NCBI RefSeq assembly: GCF_017115165.1
Contig: NZ_JABXKF010000069.1
Coordinates: forward strand, 1-39,610
DNA length: 39,610 bases
Origin: Nostoc sp. LPT
GTDB lineage: Bacteria; Cyanobacteriota; Cyanobacteriia; Cyanobacteriales; Nostocaceae
Direction: 5' to 3'
In this document: one piece after another, positions 17,318 through 26,465 of the stretch
How the letters are laid out: each line of letters opens with the position of its first letter
Numbering within the stretch: the first letter of the stretch is position 1
Program-made: the position numbers and the translations under genes
The notes under the pieces: generated by a model
Database searches by the model: none
The model's input: the letters and a program-made list of their open reading frames with translations, nothing else
Told to the model about the DNA's origin: nothing

Positions 17318-17428
17318 AATGAACTCTCCCTATTGTTCTCGCAATTACTGTTGGTTAGAAAAACGTGATTAATCCCGTCTTTTCGTTTTAATGATGATAT
17401 GCGTGTTACAACTCTGTTGGTAAGAGTG

Positions 17429-17542
17429 TTATCCTTGACGTTGCTTGTGCTTGGGGTTCACGCAAATTACCATGACGCGACCACGACGTTTGATCACGTT
17501 ACACTTTTCACAAATTTTCTTGACTGAGGCTCTAACTTTCAT
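17429..17542 (-). CDS. rpmJ: 50S ribosomal protein L36
   Basis: This 37-codon gene encodes a protein beginning [20 protein letters not shown] and ending [10 protein letters not shown]. Cys11, Cys14, Cys27 and His32 form the zinc ribbon typical of the C-plus form. ATG is at 17542 and TAA at 17429-17431. It lies between infA and rpsM, its usual bacterial position. It contrasts with rpmE, whose L31 product lacks the zinc ligands. Confidence 0.96.
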   Translation of the reverse strand: MKVRASVKKICEKCNVIKRRGRVMVICVNPKHKQRQG

Positions 17543-17660
17543 GCCTTTTATTTTTTGACTCCAAATATAAGATTATAGCATTTCTAGGGAAATTAATCCA
17601 GTTAAATGACTAGTAACACAGTCAAAAAAATGGTTTTATGGTAAAATTATTTACATATAC

Positions 17661-17885
17661 TTACTTCTTTCGTAGTCGATAGGTAATTCTGCCTTTGGTC
17701 AAGTCGTAGGGGGTTAACTCCACCTTGACGCGATCGCCGGGCAAAATCTTGATATAATTTCGGCGAATCTTGCCGGAAATGTGTGCTAGCACGTTAAAGC
17801 CATTGTCCAAGTCAACGCGAAACATCGCATTGGGCAAGGACTCTGTAACCGTGCCTTCCATTTCAATCAAATCTTGCTTAGACAA
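17661..17885 (-). CDS. infA: Translation initiation factor IF-1
   Basis: This 74-residue OB-fold protein binds the A-site of the 30S subunit during initiation. It shows [40 protein letters not shown] and ITYRLRKK. The start is TTG at 17885, with GAGG about 11 nt upstream. Protein length and N-terminus fit only this start, so initiation at UUG is likely and could limit its synthesis. It lies 240 nt after adk. Confidence 0.95.
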
Positions 17886-18034
17886 TTTGTTTTTTCCTCA
17901 ACTCAACAATTTCGTGTTCAGTTGCAGCGCTTCATCTGCAAAAAAACACATTTTAAGAAATATATCAACACTTTATTAATATATCTTAGCTAAAATTGAT
18001 CTTTTTCTTGGGAGGAGGCATTGGGCATGGGGGA

Positions 18035-18102
18035 GGCAGTGCGGTCAACTCCTGCGGGGAGACGCCAAGGGCGATGGGGTTTCCCCAAGTGGAGCAACTG
18101 CC
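18035..18102. repeat. Structured repeat element, copy 1 (adk-infA spacer)
   Basis: Terminal arms GGCAGT (18035-18040) and ACTGCC (18097-18102) enclose hairpins CTCC/GGAG (18049-18061), CGCC-AAG-GGCG (18063-18073) and TGGGG-TTT-CCCCA (18075-18087). The plan resembles the element at 20623-20686, with different bases but preserved pairing. It lacks an ORF and looks like a mobile or REP-like palindromic repeat. Confidence 0.65.
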
Positions 18103-18125
18103 GTCATGGGGCATTGGGGAAAGAA

Positions 18126-18752
18126 TTACTGTAGCTCCTCCCCTGCTCCCTCATCACCCTCATCACCCTCATCCTCCTCATCTCCTCTCATCCCCCCATC
18201 CTCAGCGATTACCTTTTGCAGTTCACTAGTGACATCTTCTTGGGACTGATTGCCATTGACTGTTAGGAGTTTTTTGCGATCGCCGTAATAATCAATTAAA
18301 GGTGCTGTTTCAGCGCGGTATACTTCTAAACGACGACGAATCACCTCTTCGGTATCATCTTTTCGTCCTCTAGCAAGCAAACGCGCGATCACAATTTCAT
18401 CTGGTGCATCTAAATTGACTACCCTTTCGCCACCTTGATGTATTGCTTCCAGTAACTTCTCCAAAAAAGCTGCTTGGGTCACTTTTCGGGGAAAGCCATC
18501 AAGAATCCAACCATTTTTGGCATCTGGTTGATTGAAGCGTTCCTGTACCAAGTCCTGCACTAGCTGGTCGGGTACTAACTCGCCGCTATCAACATAACTT
18601 TGAGCCTTAATTCCTAAAGGAGTTTGCTCTTTCATGGCTTGTCTTAATATTTCACCAGTAGAAATATGCGGAATATTCAAGTGTTCAGCCAAGGTTTGAG
18701 CTTGTGTTCCTTTACCCGCTCCAGGTGGCCCCAAGAAGATTAATCGCGTCAC
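18126..18752 (-). CDS. adk: Adenylate kinase with acidic C-terminal tail
   Basis: Adk balances AMP, ADP and ATP. The P-loop is GPPGAGKGT (near residue 8), AMP-site residues lie in [10 protein letters not shown], then GFPRKVTQA and the LID-region [18 protein letters not shown]. The short LID has no zinc cysteines. The enzyme core seems to end near residue 184 (LQKVIAED). About 24 further residues, almost all Gly, Asp and Glu, follow. They are encoded by a low-complexity CTCATCACC-type tract like neighbouring non-coding repeats. The start is GTG, 2 nt after the secY stop. Confidence 0.95.
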   Translation of the reverse strand: MTRLIFLGPPGAGKGTQAQTLAEHLNIPHISTGEILRQAMKEQTPLGIKAQSYVDSGELVPDQLVQDLVQERFNQPDAKNGWILDGFPRKVTQAAFLEKLLEAIHQGGERVVNLDAPDEIVIARLLARGRKDDTEEVIRRRLEVYRAETAPLIDYYGDRKKLLTVNGNQSQEDVTSELQKVIAEDGGMRGDEEDEGDEGDEGAGEELQ

Positions 18753-18754
18753 TA

Positions 18755-20065
18755 TTATTTCACCATTCCTTCATAGCGCTGAGAGATTACATAAGTTTGG
18801 ACTTGTTTGGCTGTCTCAATTGCCACACCAACTAAAATTAACAAAGAGGTCGCACCTATTCCCTGGAAAGTTTTCACATTCAAAGCACTTTCCACGGCGG
18901 TGGGGATAATAGCAACGAAGCCCAAAAAGATCGCACCCAAAAAGGTTAGTCGATTGGACACGCGTTCGATATACTCGCTAGTTGCTTTGCCGGGACGAAT
19001 CCCAGGAATACTAGAACCCATTTTCTTCAAGTTTTGCGCTACGTCTACTGGGTTGAGAATCAACGAAGAATAAAAGTAGCTGAAGAAAATGATGGAAATC
19101 ATGTAGACCAAAGCATAGACCCAGGAGCTAGAACCGCCTGGACTCAAATAAGTGTTAACTATATTCGCCAATTCGGCATTTTTAGTAAAATTGGCGATCA
19201 GCAGTGGCAAGCTGAGGATGGCAGCAGCAAAAATAATTGGCATTACGCCGCCTTGATTTAACCGCAAGGGCAGATAGCTACGTTGCTCTGCTAAAACTCG
19301 CCGACCTACTTGGCGACGAGCCGAAATAATTGGGATGCGGCGCATTCCTTCTTGGACAATCACAATACCAACAATTGTCGCTAGGAAAACTAAGATCAGC
19401 ACGATCACCCGACCCACTGTTTCCCGACCGCCGACTTGTACCAAGTCGATGGTATCGCCTAAAGCTTTTGGTAATGAGGCAACAATGTTGACAAAAATCA
19501 ACAATGATGCTCCGTTGCCAATGCCCCTTTCTGTAATCAGTTCTGATGCCCACATGACGAACATTGAACCAGCAGTCAGAGCGATCGCAGTTTCAGCTAC
19601 AAAGATTGGCCCTGGCTTTACGGCGAATTGCTGGAGGAATAATGCCGAAAAAGCTGTACTTTGAAGAATTGCCCAACCTAAAGTCACATAGCGGGTAATT
19701 TGCGATATTTTTCGCCGACCGGCTTCCCCTTCATTTTTCTGTAAATTTTCTAAAGATGGAATCGCCGCAGTCAGCAATTGGATGATAATAGACGCATTAA
19801 TGAAGGGCAAAATCCCTAAAGCAAAGACTCCCAAAGTCGAAAGTCCTCGCCCGGAAAATATATCCAATAAGCCAAATATGGAATTACTGCCCGATATGGC
19901 TTCGGCAAATCTCGGTCTATCAATCCCTGGTACCGGTAAGAAGATACCCAGGCGAACCAAAATCAAAATACCGACAGTGACAAGCAGCCTACCTCTGAGG
20001 CCAGCTGCCTGTGCCATCTGCATAAAAGTTTCTTGAGCCGTTGGGGCTTTATCTCGACTGATCAT
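18755..20065 (-). CDS. secY: Preprotein translocase subunit SecY
   Basis: This is the channel subunit of the Sec translocon, in plasma and thylakoid membranes of cyanobacteria. The 436-residue protein has about ten membrane spans. Visible landmarks are the N-terminal [12 protein letters not shown], the plug-region segment [20 protein letters not shown], the [19 protein letters not shown] loop and the late [21 protein letters not shown], a loop that contacts SecA or the ribosome. It follows rplO by 74 nt and is tightly followed by adk, a widespread order. Confidence 0.97.
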   Translation of the reverse strand: MISRDKAPTAQETFMQMAQAAGLRGRLLVTVGILILVRLGIFLPVPGIDRPRFAEAISGSNSIFGLLDIFSGRGLSTLGVFALGILPFINASIIIQLLTAAIPSLENLQKNEGEAGRRKISQITRYVTLGWAILQSTAFSALFLQQFAVKPGPIFVAETAIALTAGSMFVMWASELITERGIGNGASLLIFVNIVASLPKALGDTIDLVQVGGRETVGRVIVLILVFLATIVGIVIVQEGMRRIPIISARRQVGRRVLAEQRSYLPLRLNQGGVMPIIFAAAILSLPLLIANFTKNAELANIVNTYLSPGGSSSWVYALVYMISIIFFSYFYSSLILNPVDVAQNLKKMGSSIPGIRPGKATSEYIERVSNRLTFLGAIFLGFVAIIPTAVESALNVKTFQGIGATSLLILVGVAIETAKQVQTYVISQRYEGMVK

Positions 20066-20139
20066 AGAGTGCTACCTTTATAGTGAACCAAGCACTGGCA
20101 GCGAGTTGGCTTGCATTTAAGTGCGCTGTTCCGGCTCAC

Positions 20140-20583
20140 TCATAAGACTTCACAACTACCACCAGCTGCCTCAATTTTGCTACGAGCTGAACTTGTAAAA
20201 GCTGCCGCTTGTACTTTGAGCGGAATGCTCAATTCCCCGTTACCTAAAATTTTCAATGGCCCTTTGACAGCAGTCAGGATACCTGCGGCTTTCAATGAGG
20301 TCAAAGTTACTTCCGTATTCGCGGGAAGGGAGGCTAGCTTCTCTACATTAATCGTAGTGTAAATCTTCTGATTAACAATCGGAAAGCCCTTCAGCTTAGG
20401 TAAGCGGCGGTACAATGGCTGTTGACCACCTTCAAAACCTGGTCGAGTCCCACTACCAGAACGAGATTTTTGACCCCGCATACCTAGACCGGCACTAGCA
20501 CCTTGACCAGCAGAAATACCTCTGGCTACACGGCGCTTGCGTTTTTTTGAGCCTTTTTGCGGCTTAACATCATGGAGTCTCAT
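20140..20583 (-). CDS. rplO: 50S ribosomal protein L15
   Basis: This 147-residue L15 shows the Gly-rich N-terminal [38 protein letters not shown] and the C-terminal [14 protein letters not shown]. It is a late 50S assembly protein. No clear Shine-Dalgarno sequence precedes the ATG. It follows rpsE by 206 nt of repeats; rpmD (L30), which often lies between them, is absent. Confidence 0.96.
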   Translation of the reverse strand: MRLHDVKPQKGSKKRKRRVARGISAGQGASAGLGMRGQKSRSGSGTRPGFEGGQQPLYRRLPKLKGFPIVNQKIYTTINVEKLASLPANTEVTLTSLKAAGILTAVKGPLKILGNGELSIPLKVQAAAFTSSARSKIEAAGGSCEVL

Positions 20584-20589
20584 AAGTTA

Positions 20590-20786
20590 TCAAGTTCTCA
20601 TTTGTCGTTTGTCATTTGTGAGCCAGTGCGGTCTTCTCCCAAAGGGAGAGGCTAGCGCCAAGGGGGTCTCCCCCATGAGTAACTGGAGTTAGCGAAGCGG
20701 TAGCGACGTAGGAGCGTCACCCGGAGGGGCGTTTGTCATTTGTCATTTGTCCTTTGTTATTCACTAATGACTCATGACCAATGACT
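20590..20786. repeat. Composite repeat block between rpsE and rplO
   Basis: Short tandem repeats (TTTGTCATT) at both ends surround a structured element (20623-20686) and a tract TTAGCGAAGCGGTAGCGACG (20689-20708) with GGAGCGTCACCCGGAGGGGC after it. Similar GCGAAGCGG-type units are familiar in Nostoc intergenic DNA. The block looks like nested insertion of small elements in one spacer. Confidence 0.75.
20623..20686. repeat. Structured repeat element, copy 2
   Basis: Terminal arms CCAGT (20623-20627) and ACTGG (20682-20686) enclose a CTTCTCCC-AAA-GGGAGAGG hairpin (20633-20651, with one G-T pair) and GGGGG-TCT-CCCCC (20662-20674). Between them is GCGCCAAGG, close to the ACGCCAAGG of the copy at 18035-18102. 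Differences between the two copies largely preserve base pairing. Confidence 0.65.
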
Positions 20787-20789
20787 AAA

Positions 20790-21317
20790 TTAGATGTAGA
20801 GATTTTGAATAGGAATACCGCGATCTTCGGCGACTTCAGAAAGGGTACGCAGTGTAGATAAGGCATTAACTGCGGCTCTAGCATTATTGAGCGGATTGTT
20901 GGAGCCTAGTTGCTTGGCTAAGACGTTACGAACTCCTGCTAATTCCAACACAGTTCGCACAGCACCACCAGCAATTACCCCAGTACCCGGTGAGGCTGGA
21001 CGCATAATCACTTTTGCACCGCCACCGACACCATCAATGGGATGGGGGATGGAGTTGGATTTGGTGATTGGGATATCAATGAGGTGTTTTTTGCCATCGG
21101 CTACGCCTTTTTTGACGGCACCAATTACATCTGAAGCTTTGCCTACGCCAACTCCAACCTGACCGCGTTCGTTACCAACGACAACGATCGCTCGGAAGCT
21201 GAGTTTCTTACCACCTTTGACCACTTTACTTACGCGTCGGATTTGGATAACCCGCTCTTGCCAAGTGGTTTCTTCTTTTTTGGCACGCTTTGTTCTACTT
21301 TTACGCTCTGTTGCCAT
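20790..21317 (-). CDS. rpsE: 30S ribosomal protein S5
   Basis: This 175-residue S5 starts at the ATG at 21317 ([12 protein letters not shown]), with GAGG upstream. A start at 21338 would begin in a TCATTAG repeat tract. Conserved segments are [36 protein letters not shown] and the C-terminal [21 protein letters not shown]5 contributes to decoding accuracy and mRNA unwinding. It lies 92 nt after rplR. Confidence 0.96.
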   Translation of the reverse strand: MATERKSRTKRAKKEETTWQERVIQIRRVSKVVKGGKKLSFRAIVVVGNERGQVGVGVGKASDVIGAVKKGVADGKKHLIDIPITKSNSIPHPIDGVGGGAKVIMRPASPGTGVIAGGAVRTVLELAGVRNVLAKQLGSNNPLNNARAAVNALSTLRTLSEVAEDRGIPIQNLYI

Positions 21318-21329
21318 AATTTCTGCCTC

Positions 21330-21408
21330 TTTTGTCATTAGTCATTAGTCATTAGTCATTAGTCATTAGCTCTTATACAAGGGACAAAGGACAAATGACA
21401 AAGGACAA
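21330..21408. repeat. Short tandem repeats, rplR-rpsE spacer
   Basis: Five or so TCATTAG units are followed by GGGACAAAGGACAAATGAC-type units in opposite orientation, giving partly complementary halves. The tract abuts the rplR stop. Confidence 0.85.
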
Positions 21409-21409
21409 T

Positions 21410-21772
21410 TTAGAAATCTAAACCAGCTTCGCGTGCTGCATCAGCTAGTGCTTTGACACGACCATGATATAAGTTACCACCGCGATCAAAGACTACTTTG
21501 GTGATGCCTTTTTCTAGCGATCGCACTGCGATCAACTTACCAACTTGTACCGATGCATCGCGGTTTGCAGATGACGCTAAACTAGATTTCAACTCTGGTT
21601 CTACAGTCGATGCGGCCACGATGGTTTGATGCTGAGTATCATCAATTATCTGGGCATAAATATGCTCATTAGAACGAAATACCGCTAAACGCGGACGTTC
21701 TGGGGAGCCAATCACTTTGCCACGAACGCGTCGATGACGACGGTTTTTTGATTCTCTACGAGTAAGTTTCAT
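21410..21772 (-). CDS. rplR: 50S ribosomal protein L18
   Basis: This 120-residue L18 binds 5S rRNA in the central protuberance. The basic N-terminus ([17 protein letters not shown]) precedes [20 protein letters not shown] and the C-terminal [19 protein letters not shown]. It starts 2 nt after the rplF stop, so coupling is likely. Confidence 0.97.
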   Translation of the reverse strand: MKLTRRESKNRRHRRVRGKVIGSPERPRLAVFRSNEHIYAQIIDDTQHQTIVAASTVEPELKSSLASSANRDASVQVGKLIAVRSLEKGITKVVFDRGGNLYHGRVKALADAAREAGLDF

Positions 21773-21774
21773 TT

Positions 21775-22323
21775 CTACTTCTTACCACCCTTACCAGTCT
21801 TACCAGCCTTTCGTCTTACCACTTCACCGGCATAGCGAATGCCTTTACCTTTGTAAGGTTCTGGTGGACGAACAGCACGAATTTTGGCGGCCGTGTTACC
21901 GACGATTTCTTTGTCATAGCCGCTAACAATGACGTTAGTGGGACCTTCTACGGCAAACTGAATTCCTTCTGGTGGTTCAATTTGCACCTGATGGCTGTAA
22001 CCCATATTTAAAACTAGGTTACGCCCTTGAATTTGTGCCCTGTAACCAACACCTTGAATTTCCAAACGGCGCTGAAAACCTTGGGAAACTCCTTCGACCA
22101 TATTTGCAACTAAAGTGCGGCTCAAGCCGTGCAGTTGCTTTGAGGTACGAGTTTCATCTCGACGGTTTACCTGTAATATTTCTCCTTCTTGGGAGAGTGA
22201 GACATTCGCTGCTAGAGTGCGAGAAAGTTCTCCTTTCGGGCCTTTCACCACAATATTCGTACCATCGATCGCCACTTGAACTTTGGCAGGAATAGTAATT
22301 GGACGTTTACCAATACGAGACAT
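21775..22323 (-). CDS. rplF: 50S ribosomal protein L6
   Basis: This 182-residue L6 has two repeated domains. The N-terminus is [18 protein letters not shown], and the C-terminal signature [19 protein letters not shown] contacts 23S rRNA near the sarcin-ricin loop. The ATG is preceded by AAGGA (plus-strand 22333-22337) at 9 nt, supplied by a TTTGTCC repeat. It follows rpsH by 100 nt. Confidence 0.97.
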   Translation of the reverse strand: MSRIGKRPITIPAKVQVAIDGTNIVVKGPKGELSRTLAANVSLSQEGEILQVNRRDETRTSKQLHGLSRTLVANMVEGVSQGFQRRLEIQGVGYRAQIQGRNLVLNMGYSHQVQIEPPEGIQFAVEGPTNVIVSGYDKEIVGNTAAKIRAVRPPEPYKGKGIRYAGEVVRRKAGKTGKGGKK

Positions 22324-22325
22324 GA

Positions 22326-22424
22326 CTTTTTGTCCTTTGTTATTTGTCCTTTGTCCTTTGTCCTTTGTCCTTTGTCTTTCACTAATGACAAATGACTAAT
22401 GACCAATGACTAATGACCAATGAC
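22326..22424. repeat. Short tandem repeats, rpsH-rplF spacer
   Basis: Five to six TTTGTCC heptamers, then TAATGACAAATGAC and TAATGACCAATGAC units, fill the spacer from the rplF start to the rpsH stop. Confidence 0.85.
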
Positions 22425-22825
22425 TACCAAACGTAACAAAGTACTTCGCCACCCAAGTTCTGACGCCGCGCTTCGCGGTCAGTCATAATCCCACTGGATG
22501 TAGAAATAATGGCAATGCCAATGCCGCCTAGTACTCTTGGTAATTCTTTTCGATTGGAATAAACACGCAAGCCAGGCTTACTGACCCGCTTTAAGGCGGT
22601 GATCAGAGGCTGACGGTTTTTACCCTTGTATTTCAGGGAAATCACCAGATTGCGTTTTACCCCTTCTTCTGCTTCTTCGATTTCAGCAATAAAGCCTTCC
22701 TCCCGTAGCACTTTGGCAATGCTCCGAGTCAATTTTGTCGCTGGCACTTGTGTAGTTTGATGCCGCGCCAGGTTGGCATTGCGGATGCGCGTCAGCATAT
22801 CTGCAATTGTGTCGTTAGCCGCCAT
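22424..22825 (-). CDS. rpsH: 30S ribosomal protein S8
   Basis: This 133-residue S8 opens [20 protein letters not shown] and ends with [20 protein letters not shown] and [10 protein letters not shown]8 binds helix 21 of 16S rRNA and, in E. coli, represses the spc operon; that role here is only by analogy. It starts 20 nt after rplE. rpsN (S14), usually between them in other bacteria, is absent. Confidence 0.97.
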   Translation of the reverse strand: MAANDTIADMLTRIRNANLARHQTTQVPATKLTRSIAKVLREEGFIAEIEEAEEGVKRNLVISLKYKGKNRQPLITALKRVSKPGLRVYSNRKELPRVLGGIGIAIISTSSGIMTDREARRQNLGGEVLCYVW

Positions 22826-22845
22826 CGTTCCCTCTATAGATGAAC

Positions 22846-23394
22846 TTATTGATCGCGAAAGGGCATTCCTAATTCTTTAAGTAAGGCGCGTCCCTCTTCG
22901 TCGTTTTTTGCTGTGGTAATGATGGAAATATCCATCCCACGCACTTGATCGATGCTGTCGTATTCGACTTCTGGAAAAATTAGCTGTTCTCTGACACCCA
23001 AAGTGTAGTTACCGCGTCCGTCAAAGCTTTTAGGGCTAACGCCGCGAAAATCTCGAATTCTGGGTAGTGACAGGCTAACTAGCCGATCGAAAAAGGCATA
23101 CATCCGTTCGGCTCTGAGTGTCACCATGATCCCCACAGGCATTCCTTGACGGATCTTAAAGCCAGCGATCGCCTTTTTCGCCCTTGTCACCACTGGTTTT
23201 TGACCTGTTACCACGGCAATCTCGTTGATGGATGCCTCTAGTGACTTCGCATTTTGAGCTGCTTCACCCAAACCTCGGTTAATCGTAACCTTTACCAACT
23301 TCGGTACTTGATGAACGTTGGTATATTGAAACTGATCGATCAGTTTGGGGACGATTGTCTCTTGATATAAGGTTTTGAGTCTTGTTGTCGCCAT
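22846..23394 (-). CDS. rplE: 50S ribosomal protein L5
   Basis: This 182-residue L5 binds 5S rRNA and contacts the P-site tRNA. It shows [39 protein letters not shown] and the C-terminal [20 protein letters not shown]. An AGGA from repeat-like DNA (plus-strand 23404-23407) lies 9 nt from the ATG. The gene follows rplX after 104 nt. Confidence 0.97.
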   Translation of the reverse strand: MATTRLKTLYQETIVPKLIDQFQYTNVHQVPKLVKVTINRGLGEAAQNAKSLEASINEIAVVTGQKPVVTRAKKAIAGFKIRQGMPVGIMVTLRAERMYAFFDRLVSLSLPRIRDFRGVSPKSFDGRGNYTLGVREQLIFPEVEYDSIDQVRGMDISIITTAKNDEEGRALLKELGMPFRDQ

Positions 23395-23403
23395 AGTTTT
23401 TTG

Positions 23404-23498
23404 TCCTGATATCCCTGGGCTTGGTCAGGGAACTTTTATTGTCCTTTGTTATTTGTCCTTTGTCCTTTGTCTTTTGACTAATGACCAATGACTAATGA
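23404..23498. repeat. Short tandem repeats, rplX-rplE spacer
   Basis: A GATATCCCTGGGCTTGGTCA segment is followed by TTTGTCC heptamers and TAATGACCAATGAC units reaching the rplX stop. Confidence 0.75.
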
Positions 23499-23852
23499 CT
23501 ATTTATCCAGAATTTCGCCAGTTTTCTTGAGTTTTCTGACTTTTTTGCCTTCTGAGGTAAAGGTGTAACCAACACGACTGGCAACGTTTTGCTTGGTGGA
23601 ATAAAGCATCACATTGGAGCTATGAATCGGGAATTCTTGCGTAATAATTCGCCCTGATTCCCCTTCTTGCTGGGGTTTGACGTGCTTGGTCTTGATGTTG
23701 ACACCTTTGACGATGACTTTACTCAGTTGAGGAAGTGCTTGGATAATTTCACCAACCTTTCCTTTGTCTTTGCCAGCAATCACTTGTACGGTGTCGCCAG
23801 TTTTGACGTGCATTTTGTGGAATACTTTGGGCGTACCCTGTTTGGTTGCCAT
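23499..23852 (-). CDS. rplX: 50S ribosomal protein L24
   Basis: This 117-residue L24 has the KOW motif [18 protein letters not shown] (residues 18-35) and [20 protein letters not shown]. It is an early 50S assembly initiator. Its ATG overlaps the rplN stop in TAATG, and GGAGG lies just upstream within rplN, so translation is probably coupled. Confidence 0.97.
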   Translation of the reverse strand: MATKQGTPKVFHKMHVKTGDTVQVIAGKDKGKVGEIIQALPQLSKVIVKGVNIKTKHVKPQQEGESGRIITQEFPIHSSNVMLYSTKQNVASRVGYTFTSEGKKVRKLKKTGEILDK

Positions 23853-24220
23853 TAAAGCACCTCCGGAGCCAGAGAAACAATTTTAGTAAAGTTTTTATCA
23901 CGCAGTTCCCGTGCAACTGGGCCAAAAACCCGTGTACCTCTGGGATTACCGTCTTTGTTGATAATTACAGCGGCGTTATCATCAAAGCGAATACTCATAC
24001 CGCTGTCACGATTTACAGCTTTCCGAGTCCGAACAATTACTGCTTCCACAACATCAGACTTTTTTACAGCCATGTTGGGTGTAGCATCTTTGACAACTGC
24101 AATAATTTTATCGCCAATAAAACCATAGCGGCGGTTGCCTCCGCCTAAGATACGGATGCACATCAGTTTGCGGGCGCCGCTATTATCTGCGACATTCAGG
24201 TAAGTCTGGGGTTGAATCAC
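23852..24220 (-). CDS. rplN: 50S ribosomal protein L14
   Basis: This 122-residue L14 is highly conserved: [35 protein letters not shown] and [20 protein letters not shown]. It lies at the subunit interface near L19 and is where RsfS-type silencing factors bind. It follows rpsQ by 46 nt and overlaps rplX by one base. Confidence 0.98.
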   Translation of the reverse strand: MIQPQTYLNVADNSGARKLMCIRILGGGNRRYGFIGDKIIAVVKDATPNMAVKKSDVVEAVIVRTRKAVNRDSGMSIRFDDNAAVIINKDGNPRGTRVFGPVARELRDKNFTKIVSLAPEVL

Positions 24221-24266
24221 AATTATTCTCCCTTGTAATGTTGTTAGTGTCTAACAACGATGAGGT

Positions 24267-24515
24267 TTAAGTAGGCTTGACGTTCAGGATTTCTGTGATT
24301 TTCCAGCGCTTGGTTTTACTCAGGGGTCTAGTTTCCTGAATGCGAACGCGATCGCCTACTTTACACTGATTTTCTTCGTCGTGAACTTTATATCGTTGGG
24401 TGTTAACCACAATCTTGCCGTACTTGGGGTGAGGAGCGCGGTTTTCTATGGCGACTACCACAGTTTTTTGCATTTTATCGCTCACTACCAAGCCAACTCG
24501 TTCTTTAACTGCCAT
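24267..24515 (-). CDS. rpsQ: 30S ribosomal protein S17
   Basis: This 82-residue S17 has the OB-fold pattern [40 protein letters not shown] and [18 protein letters not shown]. It is a primary 16S rRNA binder. It begins 6 nt after rpmC, within the compact rplP-rpmC-rpsQ group. Confidence 0.97.
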   Translation of the reverse strand: MAVKERVGLVVSDKMQKTVVVAIENRAPHPKYGKIVVNTQRYKVHDEENQCKVGDRVRIQETRPLSKTKRWKITEILNVKPT

Positions 24516-24521
24516 AATCTC

Positions 24522-24749
24522 CTACTTTTTCTCTTTAGCCGATTGACTTGCTGCCTGTTTGCGTTCTGTTTCTAGCGTCAGCAATTGGGCTAGGCGGTGG
24601 CGCAATTGTCGGAACTGGTGGGGCTTTTCTAATTGTCTGGTGGCTTTTTGCAAGCGCAACTGAAATAGTTGTCTTTTGATGGCGACAATTTCATCAGAGA
24701 GCTTCTCGTCACTTAATTCTCTAGCTTCTGAAATCTTGGGAAGAGGCAT
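24522..24749 (-). CDS. rpmC: 50S ribosomal protein L29
   Basis: This 75-residue helical protein has the L29 pattern ARELSDEKLSDEIVAIKRQL and FQLRLQKATRQLEKPHQFRQ. A polar Lys/Ser-rich tail follows. L29 sits by the exit tunnel next to L23. It starts 3 nt after the rplP stop. Confidence 0.95.
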   Translation of the reverse strand: MPLPKISEARELSDEKLSDEIVAIKRQLFQLRLQKATRQLEKPHQFRQLRHRLAQLLTLETERKQAASQSAKEKK

Positions 24750-24752
24750 AAG

Positions 24753-25178
24753 CTACTCCTGCTCCTGTGGTTGAGAACGCACAATAAACTTAGTTTTGAT
24801 GGGCAGTTTAAATGAAGCCAAACGCATCGCTTCACGGGCGATTTCTTCCGAAACCCCACCGATTTCAAACAAAATTCGTCCTGGCTTGACTACAGCTACC
24901 CAAAACTCTGGATTACCTTTACCAGAACCCATCCGGGTTTCAGCAGGACGCATGGTTACAGGTTTATCAGGGAAAATCCGAATCCAGATTTGTCCACCCC
25001 GACGAATATAACGAGTCATTGCCCGACGGGAAGCCTCGATTTGCCGCGAGGTAATCCAAGCTGGTTCTTGCGCTTGGAGTGCAAAATCACCGAAGTTGAG
25101 GGTACTACCACGGGTGGCTAGTCCTTCCATCCGTCCGCGCTGTTGTTTGCGGAATTTAGTTCTTCTAGGGCTTAACAT
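24753..25178 (-). CDS. rplP: 50S ribosomal protein L16
   Basis: This 141-residue L16 begins [19 protein letters not shown] and has [20 protein letters not shown] and [19 protein letters not shown]. It helps place A-site tRNA. The bases just before the ATG are TTTGTCA-type repeats (CAAATGACAAACC on the coding strand) with no visible Shine-Dalgarno, so initiation may rely on another mechanism. Confidence 0.97.
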   Translation of the reverse strand: MLSPRRTKFRKQQRGRMEGLATRGSTLNFGDFALQAQEPAWITSRQIEASRRAMTRYIRRGGQIWIRIFPDKPVTMRPAETRMGSGKGNPEFWVAVVKPGRILFEIGGVSEEIAREAMRLASFKLPIKTKFIVRSQPQEQE

Positions 25179-25181
25179 GGT

Positions 25182-25254
25182 TTGTCATTTGTCATTTGTC
25201 ATTTGTCATTTGTCATTTGCCATCTGCCATTTACTAATGACTAATGACTAATGA
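25182..25254. repeat. Short tandem repeats, rpsC-rplP spacer
   Basis: About six TCATTTG units and then TAATGAC units fill nearly all of the 80-nt spacer. Confidence 0.85.
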
Positions 25255-25258
25255 CGAT

Positions 25259-26041
25259 TTATCCTTCATTTGAGCGGTCTTCAAATTGCTGGCGACGACG
25301 TTGTTGTTGACGGCGACGGGGTTCGCGTTCGCGTTCGCGGGGTTCGCGTTCGCGATCGCGGCTGGCTGGTGGTAGGGGTGTTTCTTCCTGTCCAGGAATA
25401 ATTTCTCCCTTAAACACCCATACTTTGATACCCAAAATGCCGTAAACAGTTTTTGCTGTGCAATAAGAGTAGTCAATGTCAGCGCGTAAGGTATGTAAAG
25501 GTACTCTACCTTCACGAGTCCACTCTGTCCGGGCAATTTCTGCACCGTTGAGCCGACCGCTGACTTGGATTTTAATACCTTGGACACCAGCCCGTTGGGC
25601 GCGTTGAATCGATTGCCGCACTACCCGCCGAAAGGAAACCCGACGTTCCAATTGTTGAGCTATGTATTCAGCAATTAGGTAGGCATCAGCATCAACCCGT
25701 TGAACTTCAACTACGTTAATGCGAATTTGGCGATTACTACCCAACAATCCTTGGAGTCCAGTACGTAAGGATTCAATACCTTGTCCACCGCGACCCACTA
25801 CTACCCCAGGTCTAGCTGTGCGTACTTCTAAGTCGATTTGGTCAGCTTTGCGCTCAATCCGCACTTCGGAAATTCCGGCGTTGTTTTGAGCTTGTCTACC
25901 CAGCTTTTGTTCTATGTATTGACGCAGTTTGTGATCTTCTTGGAGAAGTTCTGGATAGCGATCAGGAACAGCAAACCAACGAGATTGATGTTCATGTGTA
26001 ATACCCAGGCGAAAACCAACTGGATGAATCTTTTGTCCCAC
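25259..26041 (-). CDS. rpsC: 30S ribosomal protein S3 with Arg/Glu-rich tail
   Basis: This 260-residue S3 has the opening [20 protein letters not shown], a KH domain with [14 protein letters not shown] (GxxG = GRGG) and the C-terminal domain ending [21 protein letters not shown]3 lines the mRNA entry channel. After about residue 220 comes a low-complexity tail of Arg, Glu, Pro and Gln. It is encoded partly by GTTCGC hexamer repeats (plus strand 25320-25362). The gene follows rplV by 54 nt. Confidence 0.97.
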   Translation of the reverse strand: MGQKIHPVGFRLGITHEHQSRWFAVPDRYPELLQEDHKLRQYIEQKLGRQAQNNAGISEVRIERKADQIDLEVRTARPGVVVGRGGQGIESLRTGLQGLLGSNRQIRINVVEVQRVDADAYLIAEYIAQQLERRVSFRRVVRQSIQRAQRAGVQGIKIQVSGRLNGAEIARTEWTREGRVPLHTLRADIDYSYCTAKTVYGILGIKVWVFKGEIIPGQEETPLPPASRDREREPREREREPRRRQQQRRRQQFEDRSNEG

Positions 26042-26095
26042 GAATGCTTCCTCTAAAATTTCTGACTTTACGCAATTTATTTCTGTAAAAAAAGC

Positions 26096-26452
26096 TTATT
26101 TTTCTGGGGCGGCTGCAACAGCCACAGTAATATGACACGTCGGCTTGCGAATTTGGTAAGCTCGACCTTGCGCTCTTGGCTGGAACCGCTTCAACGGCGG
26201 CCCTTGATCCGCATAAGCCTGAGTAATCACTAGTTGAGTCCGATCTAACCCAGCGTTGTGTTCGGCATTGGCAGCAGCGCTTCTGAGAACCTTCAATATG
26301 GGTTCAGTGGCGCGATAGGGCATAAATTCCAGGATGATTAACGCTTCTCGGTACGATCGCCCGCGGATTTGATCGAGTACCCGACGCACCTTGTAGGCCG
26401 AGATACGGATAAAACGAGCGATCGCTTTTACTTCAGTAGTATTAGTAGCCAT
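26096..26452 (-). CDS. rplV: 50S ribosomal protein L22
   Basis: This 118-residue L22 starts at the ATG at 26452 ([18 protein letters not shown]), with GGAG upstream. The longer frame from 26542 begins in repeats. It shows [20 protein letters not shown] and the tunnel-loop region [19 protein letters not shown]22 lines the nascent-chain tunnel. It follows rpsS by 108 nt. Confidence 0.96.
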   Translation of the reverse strand: MATNTTEVKAIARFIRISAYKVRRVLDQIRGRSYREALIILEFMPYRATEPILKVLRSAAANAEHNAGLDRTQLVITQAYADQGPPLKRFQPRAQGRAYQIRKPTCHITVAVAAAPEK

Positions 26453-26465
26453 AATTTTCTCCAAT

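Noticed and set aside
21330..21408. Possible CRISPR array in TCATTAG repeats
   Set aside because: Units are 7 bp with no spacers, unlike CRISPR repeats, and match short tandem repeats.
25234..25587. Minus-strand 117-codon frame within rpsC
   Set aside because: It is an alternative frame of rpsC. The Asn/Ala-rich part comes from the hexamer repeats, and no family is recognisable.
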